Part shown: piece by piece, positions 43,685 to 54,235 of the stretch
Numbering within the stretch: position 1 is the stretch's first letter
Layout of the letters: each line of letters starts with the position of its first letter
Source of the DNA: Thermaerobacillus caldiproteolyticus
GTDB taxonomy: Bacteria; Bacillota; Bacilli; Bacillales; Anoxybacillaceae
Direction: 5' to 3'
Assembly (NCBI RefSeq): GCF_013761245.1
Contig: NZ_JACDUT010000006.1
Coordinates: 124,001 to 188,000, forward strand
DNA: 64,000 nucleotides
Position numbers and translations under genes: made by a program
The notes under the pieces: model-generated
The model's input: only the letters and a program-made list of their open reading frames with translations
What the model was told of the DNA's origin: nothing
The model's database searches: none

Positions 43685-44232
43685 CGAAATGGAAAGAAAC
43701 GTGGACGATCACGAAATTTATGTTTGTAATTGGTCATCGCTGAAAGCGCTTGTTCTTCGGTAGAAATCCGAATCGATAATAAAAAGGCGTTCAACACCGA
43801 AAAGATGAGCGCCGTCCAATACGCTTCAAATAACAAGGGAATCAGAATCATTTCCAAGATGACAATGAGATAATTCGGATGACGTAACCAGCGATATGGT
43901 CCTTTAACGACGACATGAGCATTTGGCAGCACTAGAATTTTCGTATTCCAAAGTCGCCCTAACGACCAAAGTGTCCATATGCGTAACCCTTGAACAGCGG
44001 CAAAGAAACTAAAAAGAAACGGCCACCATGGCGAAAGCTGTCCCCCTTTTAATGTGGCTTCGATCCAAAACGAAACGAAAAACAATGCGTGCATGGCCAC
44101 GATCCACGGATAGTGACGAGCACCAAATTCTTTTGCTCCCATCGCTTTCAATACACGCTCATTCCGCTTAGCGATCGCTAGCTCAACAAGCCGCTCACCA
44201 ACAATAAAAAAGAAAAAGGCATAAAAGACCAA
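43672..44232 (-). CDS. ypbQ: Isoprenylcysteine methyltransferase-like protein YpbQ
   Basis: 186 residues with five membrane segments. The ICMT motif GPYRWLRHPNYLIVILE binds SAM in this family. In B. subtilis YpbQ (BpsB) O-methylates alkylpyrones made by BpsA. Here it starts six bases after bpsA, so the same two-step pathway to methylated polyketide lipids is likely. Start at 44232. Confidence 0.9.
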   Translation of the reverse strand: MVFYAFFFFIVGERLVELAIAKRNERVLKAMGAKEFGARHYPWIVAMHALFFVSFWIEATLKGGQLSPWWPFLFSFFAAVQGLRIWTLWSLGRLWNTKILVLPNAHVVVKGPYRWLRHPNYLIVILEMILIPLLFEAYWTALIFSVLNAFLLSIRISTEEQALSAMTNYKHKFRDRPRFFPFRPVK

Positions 44233-44238
44233 TCAGCC

Positions 44239-45312
44239 TCACTCCCATCGCAATAAAATGAGCTCAGCGCTAAATCCTGGTCCGAGCGCGACCATAAGCC
44301 CGTATTCGCCGCGCTGAATTGACGCTTTCATAAACTGTTCAAGCACAACATATACCGTGGCTGACGAAATATTTCCGAACATTCGTAAAACTTGAAATGA
44401 TGCCTTTGTTTTTTGCTCATCAATTCCAAATGCATCTTGATAAGCAGCAATCACTTTTTTTCCACCCGGATGAGCAATAAAGTGAGCGATGTCGCTCATC
44501 GCTAGGTTGTATTGCTGTAAAAACGATTCTACGTTCGGTTTGAGCCATGAGCAAATTAGCGACGGAATGTCTTTCGAAAAAACGACGAACAATCCGTCAT
44601 CGCGGATGTCCCATCCCATCACATCTTCTGAGTCGGGCATCAGCACTGATTGCGTCGCTACAATGCGCGGTCGAATGCACTCGTCCAATGCGGCATCTCC
44701 GGCAACACAAAGACACGCTACTCCGTCAGCAAACAGCGACGTGCCAATCAAATTGCTTTTCGAATCGTCATGGGGCTGAAACGTTAAACTGCAAAACTCT
44801 GCTGCGATCACAAGCACTTTGGCATTTGGAAAGGCGAGACAATACTCATACGCACGCGCTAATCCAGCCGCTCCCCCTGCACACCCTAATCCCCAAATCG
44901 GGATTCGCTTTGTATGCGGTGAAAAAGGGAGCATATTCATAATTCGTGCTTCAATGCTGGGAGTTGCCAACCCGGTTGTCGATATGTAAAAGATCGCTTC
45001 AATTTCATCGTAAGAAATAGGTCTCACTAAAAGCGTTGTATTTTGCAAACAGCGTTGTATCGCTTCACAACTGTAGTGAACGGCGCTTTTTATATATAAA
45101 TCATTTTTTTCGGAAAACCGATGTTTTTCTTGATACCACTCAAGCGGTTGAACGAAATATCGCGATTCAATTTCACCGTTTTCAAAGATGTTGAGCAATC
45201 GATCAATATGTGGAAATGAGTGCTCAAATAGTTGTTTCGTATATCCGCGAACGTCTTCCTGCTTCACTTTGTAAGGCAATGACGCTGTTCCAACAGAAAC
45301 AATAGCTGGCAT
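44239..45312 (-). CDS. bpsA: Type III polyketide synthase BpsA
   Basis: 357 residues of the chalcone-synthase family. The catalytic triad is present: Cys in GLGCAGGAAGL, His in HFIAHPGGKKVI and Asn in FGNISSATV. It extends fatty acyl-CoA with malonyl-CoA to make alkylpyrones or resorcinols. Pairs with ypbQ. Start at 45312 with GAGGTG upstream. The gene order ypbQ-bpsA-pbuX-xpt is conserved with B. subtilis. Confidence 0.94.
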   Translation of the reverse strand: MPAIVSVGTASLPYKVKQEDVRGYTKQLFEHSFPHIDRLLNIFENGEIESRYFVQPLEWYQEKHRFSEKNDLYIKSAVHYSCEAIQRCLQNTTLLVRPISYDEIEAIFYISTTGLATPSIEARIMNMLPFSPHTKRIPIWGLGCAGGAAGLARAYEYCLAFPNAKVLVIAAEFCSLTFQPHDDSKSNLIGTSLFADGVACLCVAGDAALDECIRPRIVATQSVLMPDSEDVMGWDIRDDGLFVVFSKDIPSLICSWLKPNVESFLQQYNLAMSDIAHFIAHPGGKKVIAAYQDAFGIDEQKTKASFQVLRMFGNISSATVYVVLEQFMKASIQRGEYGLMVALGPGFSAELILLRWE

Positions 45313-45426
45313 AATAACACCTCAATTCTTTCCAATCACTGCTTACAGCTAATATTCCCTTTATCATCACAGTTATGCAAATACTTCCATTAGTTCATGA
45401 TACAAAGAAAACGGATATATAGATCA

Positions 45427-47330
<1,904 letters not shown>

Positions 47331-47344
47331 TTAAAAATAAAAAA

Positions 47345-47397
47345 GCTTAAAAAACACCGACCTCACTCATGCATGAGTCAGGCAATGTCTTTTAAGC
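47345..47397 (-). terminator. Riboswitch-controlled terminator
   Basis: CCTGACTCAT-GC-ATGAGTGAGG stem extended by ACA / TGT pairs, followed by TTTTTT. Confidence 0.88.
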
Positions 47398-47551
47398 CGT
47401 AAACGGGCAATGATTGACGCCACTTCACTGAGACACTGGGGCCATAAACGTCAACCTCACCCAACCGTTTCTGACATTGCCACTCATAGTCGGTCGATTT
47501 ACGGTCGACCGGTAGAGACTTGCAGGCCATATTCCTGCAATTATATGAGTG
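47345..47551 (-). promoter_or_regulatory. Guanine riboswitch leader of xpt-pbuX
   Basis: The aptamer is 47551-47481: P1 CACTCAT / ATGAGTG, the core TATAAT, GGAATATGGC, CTCTACC, CCGTAAAT and GACTATG. The C in GACTATG (C74 position) specifies guanine rather than adenine. The 3' side, GGCAATGTC (47480-47472), can pair perfectly with GACATTGCC in the 5' arm of the terminator, forming the antiterminator. Between them is an extra long nested hairpin (AAACGG ... CCGTTT), about 75 bases, not needed in the B. subtilis form. Guanine should favour termination. Confidence 0.95.
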
Positions 47552-47895
47552 AGTCAGCTATATAAAGTTACTAGCAGTATAGCATGGTTTTCTGAATTTG
47601 GAAAGAGTTTTTTCAAAAAACACGAACAATTATATAAAAAAACACATCATAGTTCGTTTTCTATCTCCTCATCATCATTCCTTTCCTAAGACAGACGTTC
47701 ACAATATTTTCACAAGTTTTTGCGGCTTCATGCGGCGAAAATCACTGTCGTATCAATTTTTTACTGTTATGATAGTGACAAAGTAAGGAATGAACAATTT
47801 GTGAAATGGTAAAACGCTCCTACCATTTTCTAACTAGTTTTGTATGATAAAAGTGTAGAAAGTTCTGGGGGATTCAGAAAGGAGGGTATGGGAGG
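47552..47895. other. Divergent promoter region between xpt and the oxidase operon
   Basis: No gene. AT-rich, with promoter-like hexamers on both strands (for example TATGATA-like sequence near 47770 facing the oxidase). A ribosome binding site AAAGGAGGG precedes 47896. Confidence 0.5.
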
Positions 47896-48051
47896 ATGGC
47901 AAAAACAGAGCTACACCACTCAAAGACAAACGTCAGAGTATCAGAAGAACAAACATCATTAAAAGGAACACTCACCTCTGTTTTTTTACTCGGTTTTTTC
48001 CTTATTTTCACATGGGTTAGCGTCTATTTCTTGTTTTTACATCGTCTATAA
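47896..48051 (+). CDS. ba3-type cytochrome oxidase small subunit (subunit IIa/CbaD-like)
   Basis: 51 residues beginning MAKTELHHSKTNVRVSEEQT, then SLKGTLTSVFLLGFFLIFTW, one membrane helix. It matches the IIa-type subunit of Thermus and thermophilic Bacillus ba3 oxidases, in which one helix replaces the missing first helix of subunit II. It is the first gene of the operon, 22 bases before subunit II. ATG at 47896 has AGGAGGG about ten bases upstream. Confidence 0.82.
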   Translation: MAKTELHHSKTNVRVSEEQTSLKGTLTSVFLLGFFLIFTWVSVYFLFLHRL

Positions 48052-48073
48052 ATGAAAGGAGAGAAAAGGCGAT

Positions 48074-48550
48074 ATGCATATGCATAAATATGAAAAAGTT
48101 TGGCTCGTGTTCGGAATTGGCTGCTTATTTGTGTTTCTAACAATTGTTGGAGTAAGCGCATTCGCCGAAGGCAACCAGCCTCCAAGCTGTTTAACAACGA
48201 TCGACCCTGAGAAAGTAGATCAAACTCCGCCATTTAACAAGCCGGGGTTAGTAAAAACAGGGGATAATGAATACCAGCTTAACATTGTTGCTTCCGCATT
48301 TGCTTATACACCGAACCAAGTGGAAATCCCAAAAGGAGCAAAAGTTACGATCAATGTCACATCAAAAGACGTCATCCACGGCTTTGAAGTCGTAGGAACA
48401 AATATTAATATGATGGTTGAGCCCGGATATGTGAATTCATTCACAAAAACCTTTGATAAAACCGGGGAATATACCATTTTATGCAACGAATATTGCGGTG
48501 CCGGCCACCATATGATGACGGCAAGAATTAAGGTGGTGGATAAACAATGA
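48074..48550 (+). CDS. cbaB: Cytochrome c oxidase subunit II, ba3 type
   Basis: 158 residues: one N-terminal helix (about 11-32) and a cupredoxin domain with the complete CuA site, HGFEVVGT (His), CNEYCGAGHHMM (two Cys, Glu carbonyl, His, Met). It receives electrons from cytochrome c outside the membrane. The end overlaps the start of subunit I (ATGA). Start at 48074 with AAAGGAGAG. Confidence 0.92.
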   Translation: MHMHKYEKVWLVFGIGCLFVFLTIVGVSAFAEGNQPPSCLTTIDPEKVDQTPPFNKPGLVKTGDNEYQLNIVASAFAYTPNQVEIPKGAKVTINVTSKDVIHGFEVVGTNINMMVEPGYVNSFTKTFDKTGEYTILCNEYCGAGHHMMTARIKVVDKQ

Positions 48551-50193
48551 ATGAAACATTGAAAGTGGATCGTCGCGATGCGAGATTAGCATTAGCACAT
48601 ATTTACGTCGCATTTATCGCATTAGGATTAGGGGGATTAGCCGGTTTATTACAAACGTTAGTGCGTTCTGGAAAGTTTACGCTTCCAGCCAACATTAGCT
48701 ACTATACGATTTTAACAACACATGGTGTATTGCTTGGGCTTGTATTAACAACATTCTTTATTATCGGCTTCCAATTTGCCGCGATAAGCCGAACAGCCGG
48801 TACGTTTTCCGATCGCGTCCGTTTTTGGGGTTGGATCGGCTTTTGGACAATGACGTTTGGTACGGCAATGACCGCTTTCTTCATTTTAACAGGTCAAGCT
48901 TCTGTTCTTTACACATTTTATGCACCCTTACAAGCACATCCTGGCTTTTATCTTGGTTTAACACTTGTCGTTGTCGGAAGCTGGATGAGCGGCTTTGCGA
49001 TGTTCGCGCATTATATGAAATGGAAAAAAGAACATCCAGGCCAAGTAAGCCCTCTTCTCACCTTTATGGCTGTTGTGAACATGGTTTTATGGCTAGTCTG
49101 CACATTAGGCGTTGCGGCAACTGTTCTTATTCAATTATTACCTTGGTCTTTAGGTCTTGTCGATCGAATTAACATATTAGTCAGCCGGACATTGTTCTGG
49201 TATTTTGGACATCCGCTTGTCTATTTCTGGTTACTACCGGCTTATATGATATGGTATGTGGTCATTCCAAAAGTCATAGGTGGAAAAATTTTCTCTGACT
49301 CACTAGCTCGTTTAGCGTTCATTTTATTCTTGATTTTCTCAATTCCAGTCGGATTCCACCATCAATTATTGGAGCCAGGAATTGAGCCTTTTTGGAAATA
49401 TGTACAGGTTGTTTTAACGTTTATGGTCGTAATTCCATCTTTAATGACCGCTTTCTCGATGTTTGCGACTTTTGAAATGTACGGTCGTTCAAAAGGTACT
49501 ACAGGACTTTTCGGATGGTTGCGTAAACTTCCTTGGGGAGATGCGCGTTTCTTCGCACCGTTTGTAGGAATGGTATTCTTTATTCCTGCCGGTGCCGGCG
49601 GAATTATCAATGCTTCTCACCAGTTAGACCAAGTCGTGCATAATACGGTTTGGGTTACTGGGCATTTCCACTTAACAATAGCAACAACGGTCGTTCTCAC
49701 CTTCTTCGGTGCAGCATATTGGCTCATTCCGCATTTAAGCGGACGAGTGATGACAAAAGCAATGAATCGATTAGCAATCATCCAAACGGTAGTATGGGCT
49801 GTTGGGATGTGCTTTATGTCCGGTTCGATGCACTTTGCTGGTCTGCTTGGCGCGCCGCGTCGTTCCGCTTTTTCCACATACGGAAACTCGCCACAAGCGC
49901 TTGAATGGATTCCATATCAGATTGCACAAGCAGTCGGTGGAACAATTTTATTCATCGGTATTATCTTAGTACTTGTCATTGTAACCAACTTGGCATTCTT
50001 TGCACCAAAAGGAGAAACAGAGTTCCCTGTTGGCGAAGCCGCTGAAAGCACAGAACGTACACCGCTTGTGTTAGAAAACTGGAAGCTTTGGATCGGTATT
50101 ACTGTCGTACTTATTTTAATTGCTTACACCATTCCGTTTATCGATATGATTCAAAACGCTCCTCCGGGTTCAAAAGGTTATAAGCTATGGTAG
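48547..50193 (+). CDS. cbaA: Cytochrome c oxidase subunit I, b(o/a)3 type
   Basis: 548 residues with about 13 membrane helices. TTHGVLLGLV gives a low-spin heme His; GHPLVYFWLLPAY carries the CuB His linked to Tyr; GFHHQ gives two CuB His; TGHFHLTIATT gives the high-spin and low-spin heme ligands. HPLVY rather than HPEVY is typical of the B-family (ba3) oxidases, which have one proton channel and work well at low oxygen or high temperature. The gene is coupled with subunit II. Heme type is not told by sequence. Confidence 0.94.
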   Translation: MNETLKVDRRDARLALAHIYVAFIALGLGGLAGLLQTLVRSGKFTLPANISYYTILTTHGVLLGLVLTTFFIIGFQFAAISRTAGTFSDRVRFWGWIGFWTMTFGTAMTAFFILTGQASVLYTFYAPLQAHPGFYLGLTLVVVGSWMSGFAMFAHYMKWKKEHPGQVSPLLTFMAVVNMVLWLVCTLGVAATVLIQLLPWSLGLVDRINILVSRTLFWYFGHPLVYFWLLPAYMIWYVVIPKVIGGKIFSDSLARLAFILFLIFSIPVGFHHQLLEPGIEPFWKYVQVVLTFMVVIPSLMTAFSMFATFEMYGRSKGTTGLFGWLRKLPWGDARFFAPFVGMVFFIPAGAGGIINASHQLDQVVHNTVWVTGHFHLTIATTVVLTFFGAAYWLIPHLSGRVMTKAMNRLAIIQTVVWAVGMCFMSGSMHFAGLLGAPRRSAFSTYGNSPQALEWIPYQIAQAVGGTILFIGIILVLVIVTNLAFFAPKGETEFPVGEAAESTERTPLVLENWKLWIGITVVLILIAYTIPFIDMIQNAPPGSKGYKLW

Positions 50194-50195
50194 AA

Positions 50196-50230
50196 GTGAA
50201 TCCCCTCCCGAACAAGGAGGGGATTTCGTT
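50196..50230. terminator. Bidirectional terminator between cbaA and ypwA
   Basis: AATCCCCTCC / GGAGGGGATT hairpin followed by T-rich sequence; it abuts the ypwA stop. Confidence 0.85.
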
Positions 50231-51738
50231 TATAACCGATAAATCGCTTTATATTTTTCTTCTAAGTATTGAATAAGATAGTCGGCATTCAATCCTTCAC
50301 CGGTCGCTTCTTGCAAAATATCAAGCGGCTTTTTTGTTTTGCCAAAGCGATGAACGTTGGCCGTTAGCCATTCGCGAATCGGGAGCAACTCCCCTCTTTC
50401 TAGTAACTCATCAAAATGAGGAAGGTCTTTAATCATCGCGTTTTTTAATTGCGCGGCATACATATAGCCAAGAGCATAGGAAGGAAAATAACCGAAGCTT
50501 CCTCCCGACCAATGCACATCCTGCAAGACGCCAACCGCATCATTGTCGGGACGAATGCCGAGATATTCTTCATACTTATCATTCCAAATATCTGGCAAGT
50601 CTTTCACTTCAATCGTTCCATTGAATAGCCCTTTTTCAATTTCGTAACGAATCATAATATGTAACGGATATGTTAATTCGTCGGCTTCAATGCGAATGAG
50701 CGACGGTTTCGCTTCATTAATCGCGCGATAAAACTCATCGAGCGGTACGTTCGCAAATTGTTCTGGCGCATATTGCTGTAAAAGCGGATAATTTCGTTTC
50801 CAATATGAATAATGGCGGCCGATGAAGTTTTCATAAAATAATGACTGTGACTCGTGAATGCCCATTGATGTTCCTGTACATAACGGGGTACCGATGAGCT
50901 CTTTAGAAATATGTTGCTCATACAAAGCATGACCGCACTCATGAATCGTTCCAAACAGCGCTGTGCGGAAATCGCGCTCATCGTATCTAGTCGTAATGCG
51001 AACATCGTTTGGATTAAGCCCAATCGCAAACGGATGGACGGTTTCATCTAAGCGGCCCGCCGCAAAATCATAACCGAGTTCGCGCAACAATTTCAGGCTA
51101 AACGCCCGCTGCTTCTCTTTCGGAAACGGGTGAAATAAAAACGACGTTTCCGGTTTGTGCGGTGAAGCAACTACCGCTTTCACAAGCGGGACAATGCGCT
51201 CCCGTAATTTCGCAAATACCTCATCTAACACATCAACGGTGATTCCAGGTTCATATAAATCTAACAGCGTATTGTACGGATTTCCATTGTATCCCCAATA
51301 TTCAACAAATTTTTTATTAAACTCCACTAGTTTCTCTAAATACGGGCGAAACATCGCAAAATCGGACGCCGCTTTCGCCTCTTCCCACACGCTCTCCGCT
51401 TTCGATTGTAACACGACATACTCTTTATATTCGTCCGCCGGAATTTTTTTATTTCGTTCATATTCTTTTTTGCATTCCGCAAGCGTATAGCGAGCAACTT
51501 CAGATAGTTGTTCTTGCACATCTCTTGGCGAAAGTTTCGCAATATATGCTGCCATCTCTTCAGATGTCGACATTTTAAACACTTCGTGGGAAAGAACACC
51601 GATTACTTCGGAGCGTTGCTCAATTCCTTTTTTCGGCGCTCCTGTTCGCATATCCCAATACATCAATTGAATGGCTTCATTGTAACTCATCATTTTTTTC
51701 ACATAATGTAAAAATTGCTGCTCTATATTTTTGATCAT
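50230..51738 (-). CDS. ypwA: M32 metallocarboxypeptidase YpwA
   Basis: 502 residues of the Taq carboxypeptidase (M32) family. The zinc motif is HECGHALYEQ, with the downstream Glu in GIHESQSLFYENFIGR and the HPF, DVRITTRYDE and IRIEADELTYPLHIMIR blocks conserved. It removes C-terminal residues from peptides in the cytoplasm, helping turnover. Start at 51738. Same location as in B. subtilis, apart from the inserted oxidase operon. Confidence 0.95.
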   Translation of the reverse strand: MIKNIEQQFLHYVKKMMSYNEAIQLMYWDMRTGAPKKGIEQRSEVIGVLSHEVFKMSTSEEMAAYIAKLSPRDVQEQLSEVARYTLAECKKEYERNKKIPADEYKEYVVLQSKAESVWEEAKAASDFAMFRPYLEKLVEFNKKFVEYWGYNGNPYNTLLDLYEPGITVDVLDEVFAKLRERIVPLVKAVVASPHKPETSFLFHPFPKEKQRAFSLKLLRELGYDFAAGRLDETVHPFAIGLNPNDVRITTRYDERDFRTALFGTIHECGHALYEQHISKELIGTPLCTGTSMGIHESQSLFYENFIGRHYSYWKRNYPLLQQYAPEQFANVPLDEFYRAINEAKPSLIRIEADELTYPLHIMIRYEIEKGLFNGTIEVKDLPDIWNDKYEEYLGIRPDNDAVGVLQDVHWSGGSFGYFPSYALGYMYAAQLKNAMIKDLPHFDELLERGELLPIREWLTANVHRFGKTKKPLDILQEATGEGLNADYLIQYLEEKYKAIYRL

Positions 51739-51830
51739 GACTCATCCCCCTATCGCTTCGTTCGCCACATATATAATTCCATTGAAAACACCAATCTCCT
51801 CTTTTTTTATGACAAAAAGAGGGAAGAATA

Positions 51831-53768
51831 TTATTCTTCCCTAACATCCGTCGGCAACACATCTTTTACCGCTTCAATGACTTTTTCATGTTCATCATTT
51901 GTGATAAAAATCGAAACGATTCCACGGTCTTCATGGGTGCGGATGAGGCGGCCCACCCCTTGGCGTAACCGCAATAACATATACGGAACGTCAACATCCC
52001 AAAACGGGTTGTCATACGCTTTTCGTTTCGCCTGAAACACTGGATCATTCGGCGGATATGGAAGCGACCAAATGATGACGTTCGATAGCGACGGTCCTGG
52101 GATATCGAGTCCTTCCCATAAATGCTCAGCACATAAAATCGTTTCTTCTTCAGCTTGGAACGTAGCCACGAGTTCACTAATTTCGCGGTCTCCTTCAAAC
52201 AAAAAGGAAAATTCGCTCTCTTGAGAAGCGACTGCCTTGAATTGTTGTAATTCTTGTCTCGATGGGAACAAAATAAGCGCTCGACCTTGTGTTTCGCGTA
52301 TTTTTTGTAAAGCGTAGTTATATTTTTGCGAAAATAGCGTTTCGTCATTTGAAAACGTCGGCATATAAATCGTCATTTGCTCGTCATAATCAAACGGTGA
52401 ATCGACGCTAAACGATAAATACTCATCGATCCCTAAGCTTTCGGCAATGTATGTAAATGATTTGCGATTCGATAATGTCGCTGATGAGAAAATAAACGGC
52501 ATTCGCTTGCTGAACACTTTTTCGCGCAATACTTCTTGTACAGTACGCGGCATAATGACAAGCGTCTTTCCTTCGTCAGACGCTTCTAACCACGTAATCG
52601 CTTCACGGTTATGAATGAAAAGATGCAATGAATGTTCGATTTGATCTAAATATTCATCGACAATATTTAGCTGGTAATGATCGATCGTATACGTCTCACT
52701 TTCAAACACAAGCTCGTTACCAATCTCGCCGATTTTTCCGTGCAGCTGTTTCGCAAGGCGAACAAGTTCCGGAGAAAATGTAATTTCTTGCCGGTTTGAC
52801 CCGGCAACCTCGGTAGAACATGCTAAAAGCTCAGCAAAAAAGCGGTCGCTGATTTGTAACGTGTCTTCAATTAAATAAGCAAGCTCTTCTCGGATATCGT
52901 TTTCTAATAAGCGCGTTAATAACGTCTCTAACGTCGCTTCTTTCATGCGATACGTCAATGCTTTTTGCGCAGCAAACTCTAATAAATGCCCTTCGTCAAA
53001 CACGACACAGCTCGCTTCCGGCAAGAGTGGAAGTTGTCCTTCCCGTTTGCGCGCTTCATAGGTCCAGACGTGTTCCATGTAAAAATCATGCGAACAAACA
53101 ATTAAGTCAGCTGCTTTTCGGTAATGTTCACGCGACAACGTTTGTCCGCAGCGATGTCTCTTTTCACATGTAAAGCAATCTTGAAACGGATCCCACGCGA
53201 TTTTTTTCCATTGTTCATCGCTTAAATGGGCATATTCCTTTCGATCGCCGTAATGGTGGAACGCCTGCAACGTTTTGTTATCATGAACAAAGGCAGGAAG
53301 CTCATCAAAAATCTGTTCATAAAGCTCAATGTCGTCATCGTGAAGCAAGGCTTCATCGAGCTTATTTAAACATAAGTATTGGTCTGGTGATTTGGCTAAA
53401 CGCACATCGATATGTAAATTCAAAATTCGCGATAGTTTTGCAATATCTCCTTCTTTTTTCACTAACTGTTCAATGAGGGTTTCATCGGCACAGGCAATAA
53501 TCGCCGGTTTTCCCGTATAACGCGCATAACAAATGGCATATAGCAAATACACAATTGTTTTTCCAGTCCCTACCCCTGCTTCAGCAAACATAACCTTTTT
53601 CTCTTTAAAAGCACGCTCTAACTGAAACGCCATATATACTTGCTCGTCCCGCAATTCGAATCCTGCTTCCGGTAAAATGTCGTAAAAGACATCACCGATC
53701 CATTCGTTTAATTTATCAAAAAAGTTCTCGTTTTTCTCTAACGTAAAAGGATAGCGCTCACGGCTCAT
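51831..53768 (-). CDS. ypvA: DinG/XPD-type ATP-dependent helicase YpvA
   Basis: About 645 residues from ATG at 53768 (TGGAGG upstream); a start at 53801 would include the ribosome binding site. Walker A is AEAGVGTGKTIVYLL, Walker B is VVFDEGHLLEF (DEGH), and motif VI is RQGVGRLIRTHEDRG. Between motifs Ia and II, CFTCEKRHRCGQ offers cysteines for a 4Fe-4S cluster as in XPD/DinG. Unwinds 5'-3' DNA; role in repair of blocked forks is inferred. Confidence 0.92.
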   Translation of the reverse strand: MSRERYPFTLEKNENFFDKLNEWIGDVFYDILPEAGFELRDEQVYMAFQLERAFKEKKVMFAEAGVGTGKTIVYLLYAICYARYTGKPAIIACADETLIEQLVKKEGDIAKLSRILNLHIDVRLAKSPDQYLCLNKLDEALLHDDDIELYEQIFDELPAFVHDNKTLQAFHHYGDRKEYAHLSDEQWKKIAWDPFQDCFTCEKRHRCGQTLSREHYRKAADLIVCSHDFYMEHVWTYEARKREGQLPLLPEASCVVFDEGHLLEFAAQKALTYRMKEATLETLLTRLLENDIREELAYLIEDTLQISDRFFAELLACSTEVAGSNRQEITFSPELVRLAKQLHGKIGEIGNELVFESETYTIDHYQLNIVDEYLDQIEHSLHLFIHNREAITWLEASDEGKTLVIMPRTVQEVLREKVFSKRMPFIFSSATLSNRKSFTYIAESLGIDEYLSFSVDSPFDYDEQMTIYMPTFSNDETLFSQKYNYALQKIRETQGRALILFPSRQELQQFKAVASQESEFSFLFEGDREISELVATFQAEEETILCAEHLWEGLDIPGPSLSNVIIWSLPYPPNDPVFQAKRKAYDNPFWDVDVPYMLLRLRQGVGRLIRTHEDRGIVSIFITNDEHEKVIEAVKDVLPTDVREE

Positions 53769-53925
53769 CGTCTGAAAAACCTCCAAAATAATAAGAGTCA
53801 CAAATTATTATTATCATCGATATTTTCTCAGAAGTCAATAAAAAGGAACGAACCGCTTGACTCGGTACTTAAAAACATAGAAGGTTTTTCAAACAACGAA
53901 CCGTCACGTTAATCATGTCGAGCGG

Positions 53926-54096
53926 TTATACCCTAAATGTACTTGACAATACATATGTAAATGCCTGTTTCCATACATCTTTAGCAATTTTAATTTGTTT
54001 TAACCTTTCCGTTTCGACATCATGCTGCTCTAAGAGAGTATAGGTGTTGTCGAGCGCTTGGGAGATCTTTAATAAATCAACAGACGGTTGCCTCAT
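53926..54096 (-). CDS. 56-residue small protein between ypvA and ypsC
   Basis: ATG at 54096 with GGAGAGGTGG upstream. Begins MRQPSVDLLKISQALDNTYT; a soluble two-helix protein with LLEQHDVETERLKQIK. Its position matches the small yptA gene of B. subtilis, but I cannot say it is homologous. Function unknown. Confidence 0.6.
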   Translation of the reverse strand: MRQPSVDLLKISQALDNTYTLLEQHDVETERLKQIKIAKDVWKQAFTYVLSSTFRV

Positions 54097-54186
54097 CGTA
54101 AACCACCTCTCCAGAAAAATAACATCTTTACAATATTTGTATTCTATGCGAAGAAATGAGAGATCATTCTTGTATTTTTCGATTCA

Positions 54187-54230
54187 ACAAAAAAACCACA
54201 CTTCCTTGCAGGCAAGTGTGGTCCATTTTT
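54187..54230 (-). terminator. ypsC terminator
   Basis: ACCACACTTCC / GGCAAGTGTGGT hairpin with T run on the minus strand. Confidence 0.85.
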
Positions 54231-54235
54231 ATGAA

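Noticed and set aside
44489-44942. Long plus-strand frames opposite bpsA
   Set aside because: Antisense shadows of a conserved gene.
51866-52348. 160-codon minus-strand frame within ypvA
   Set aside because: Shadow in another frame of the helicase gene.
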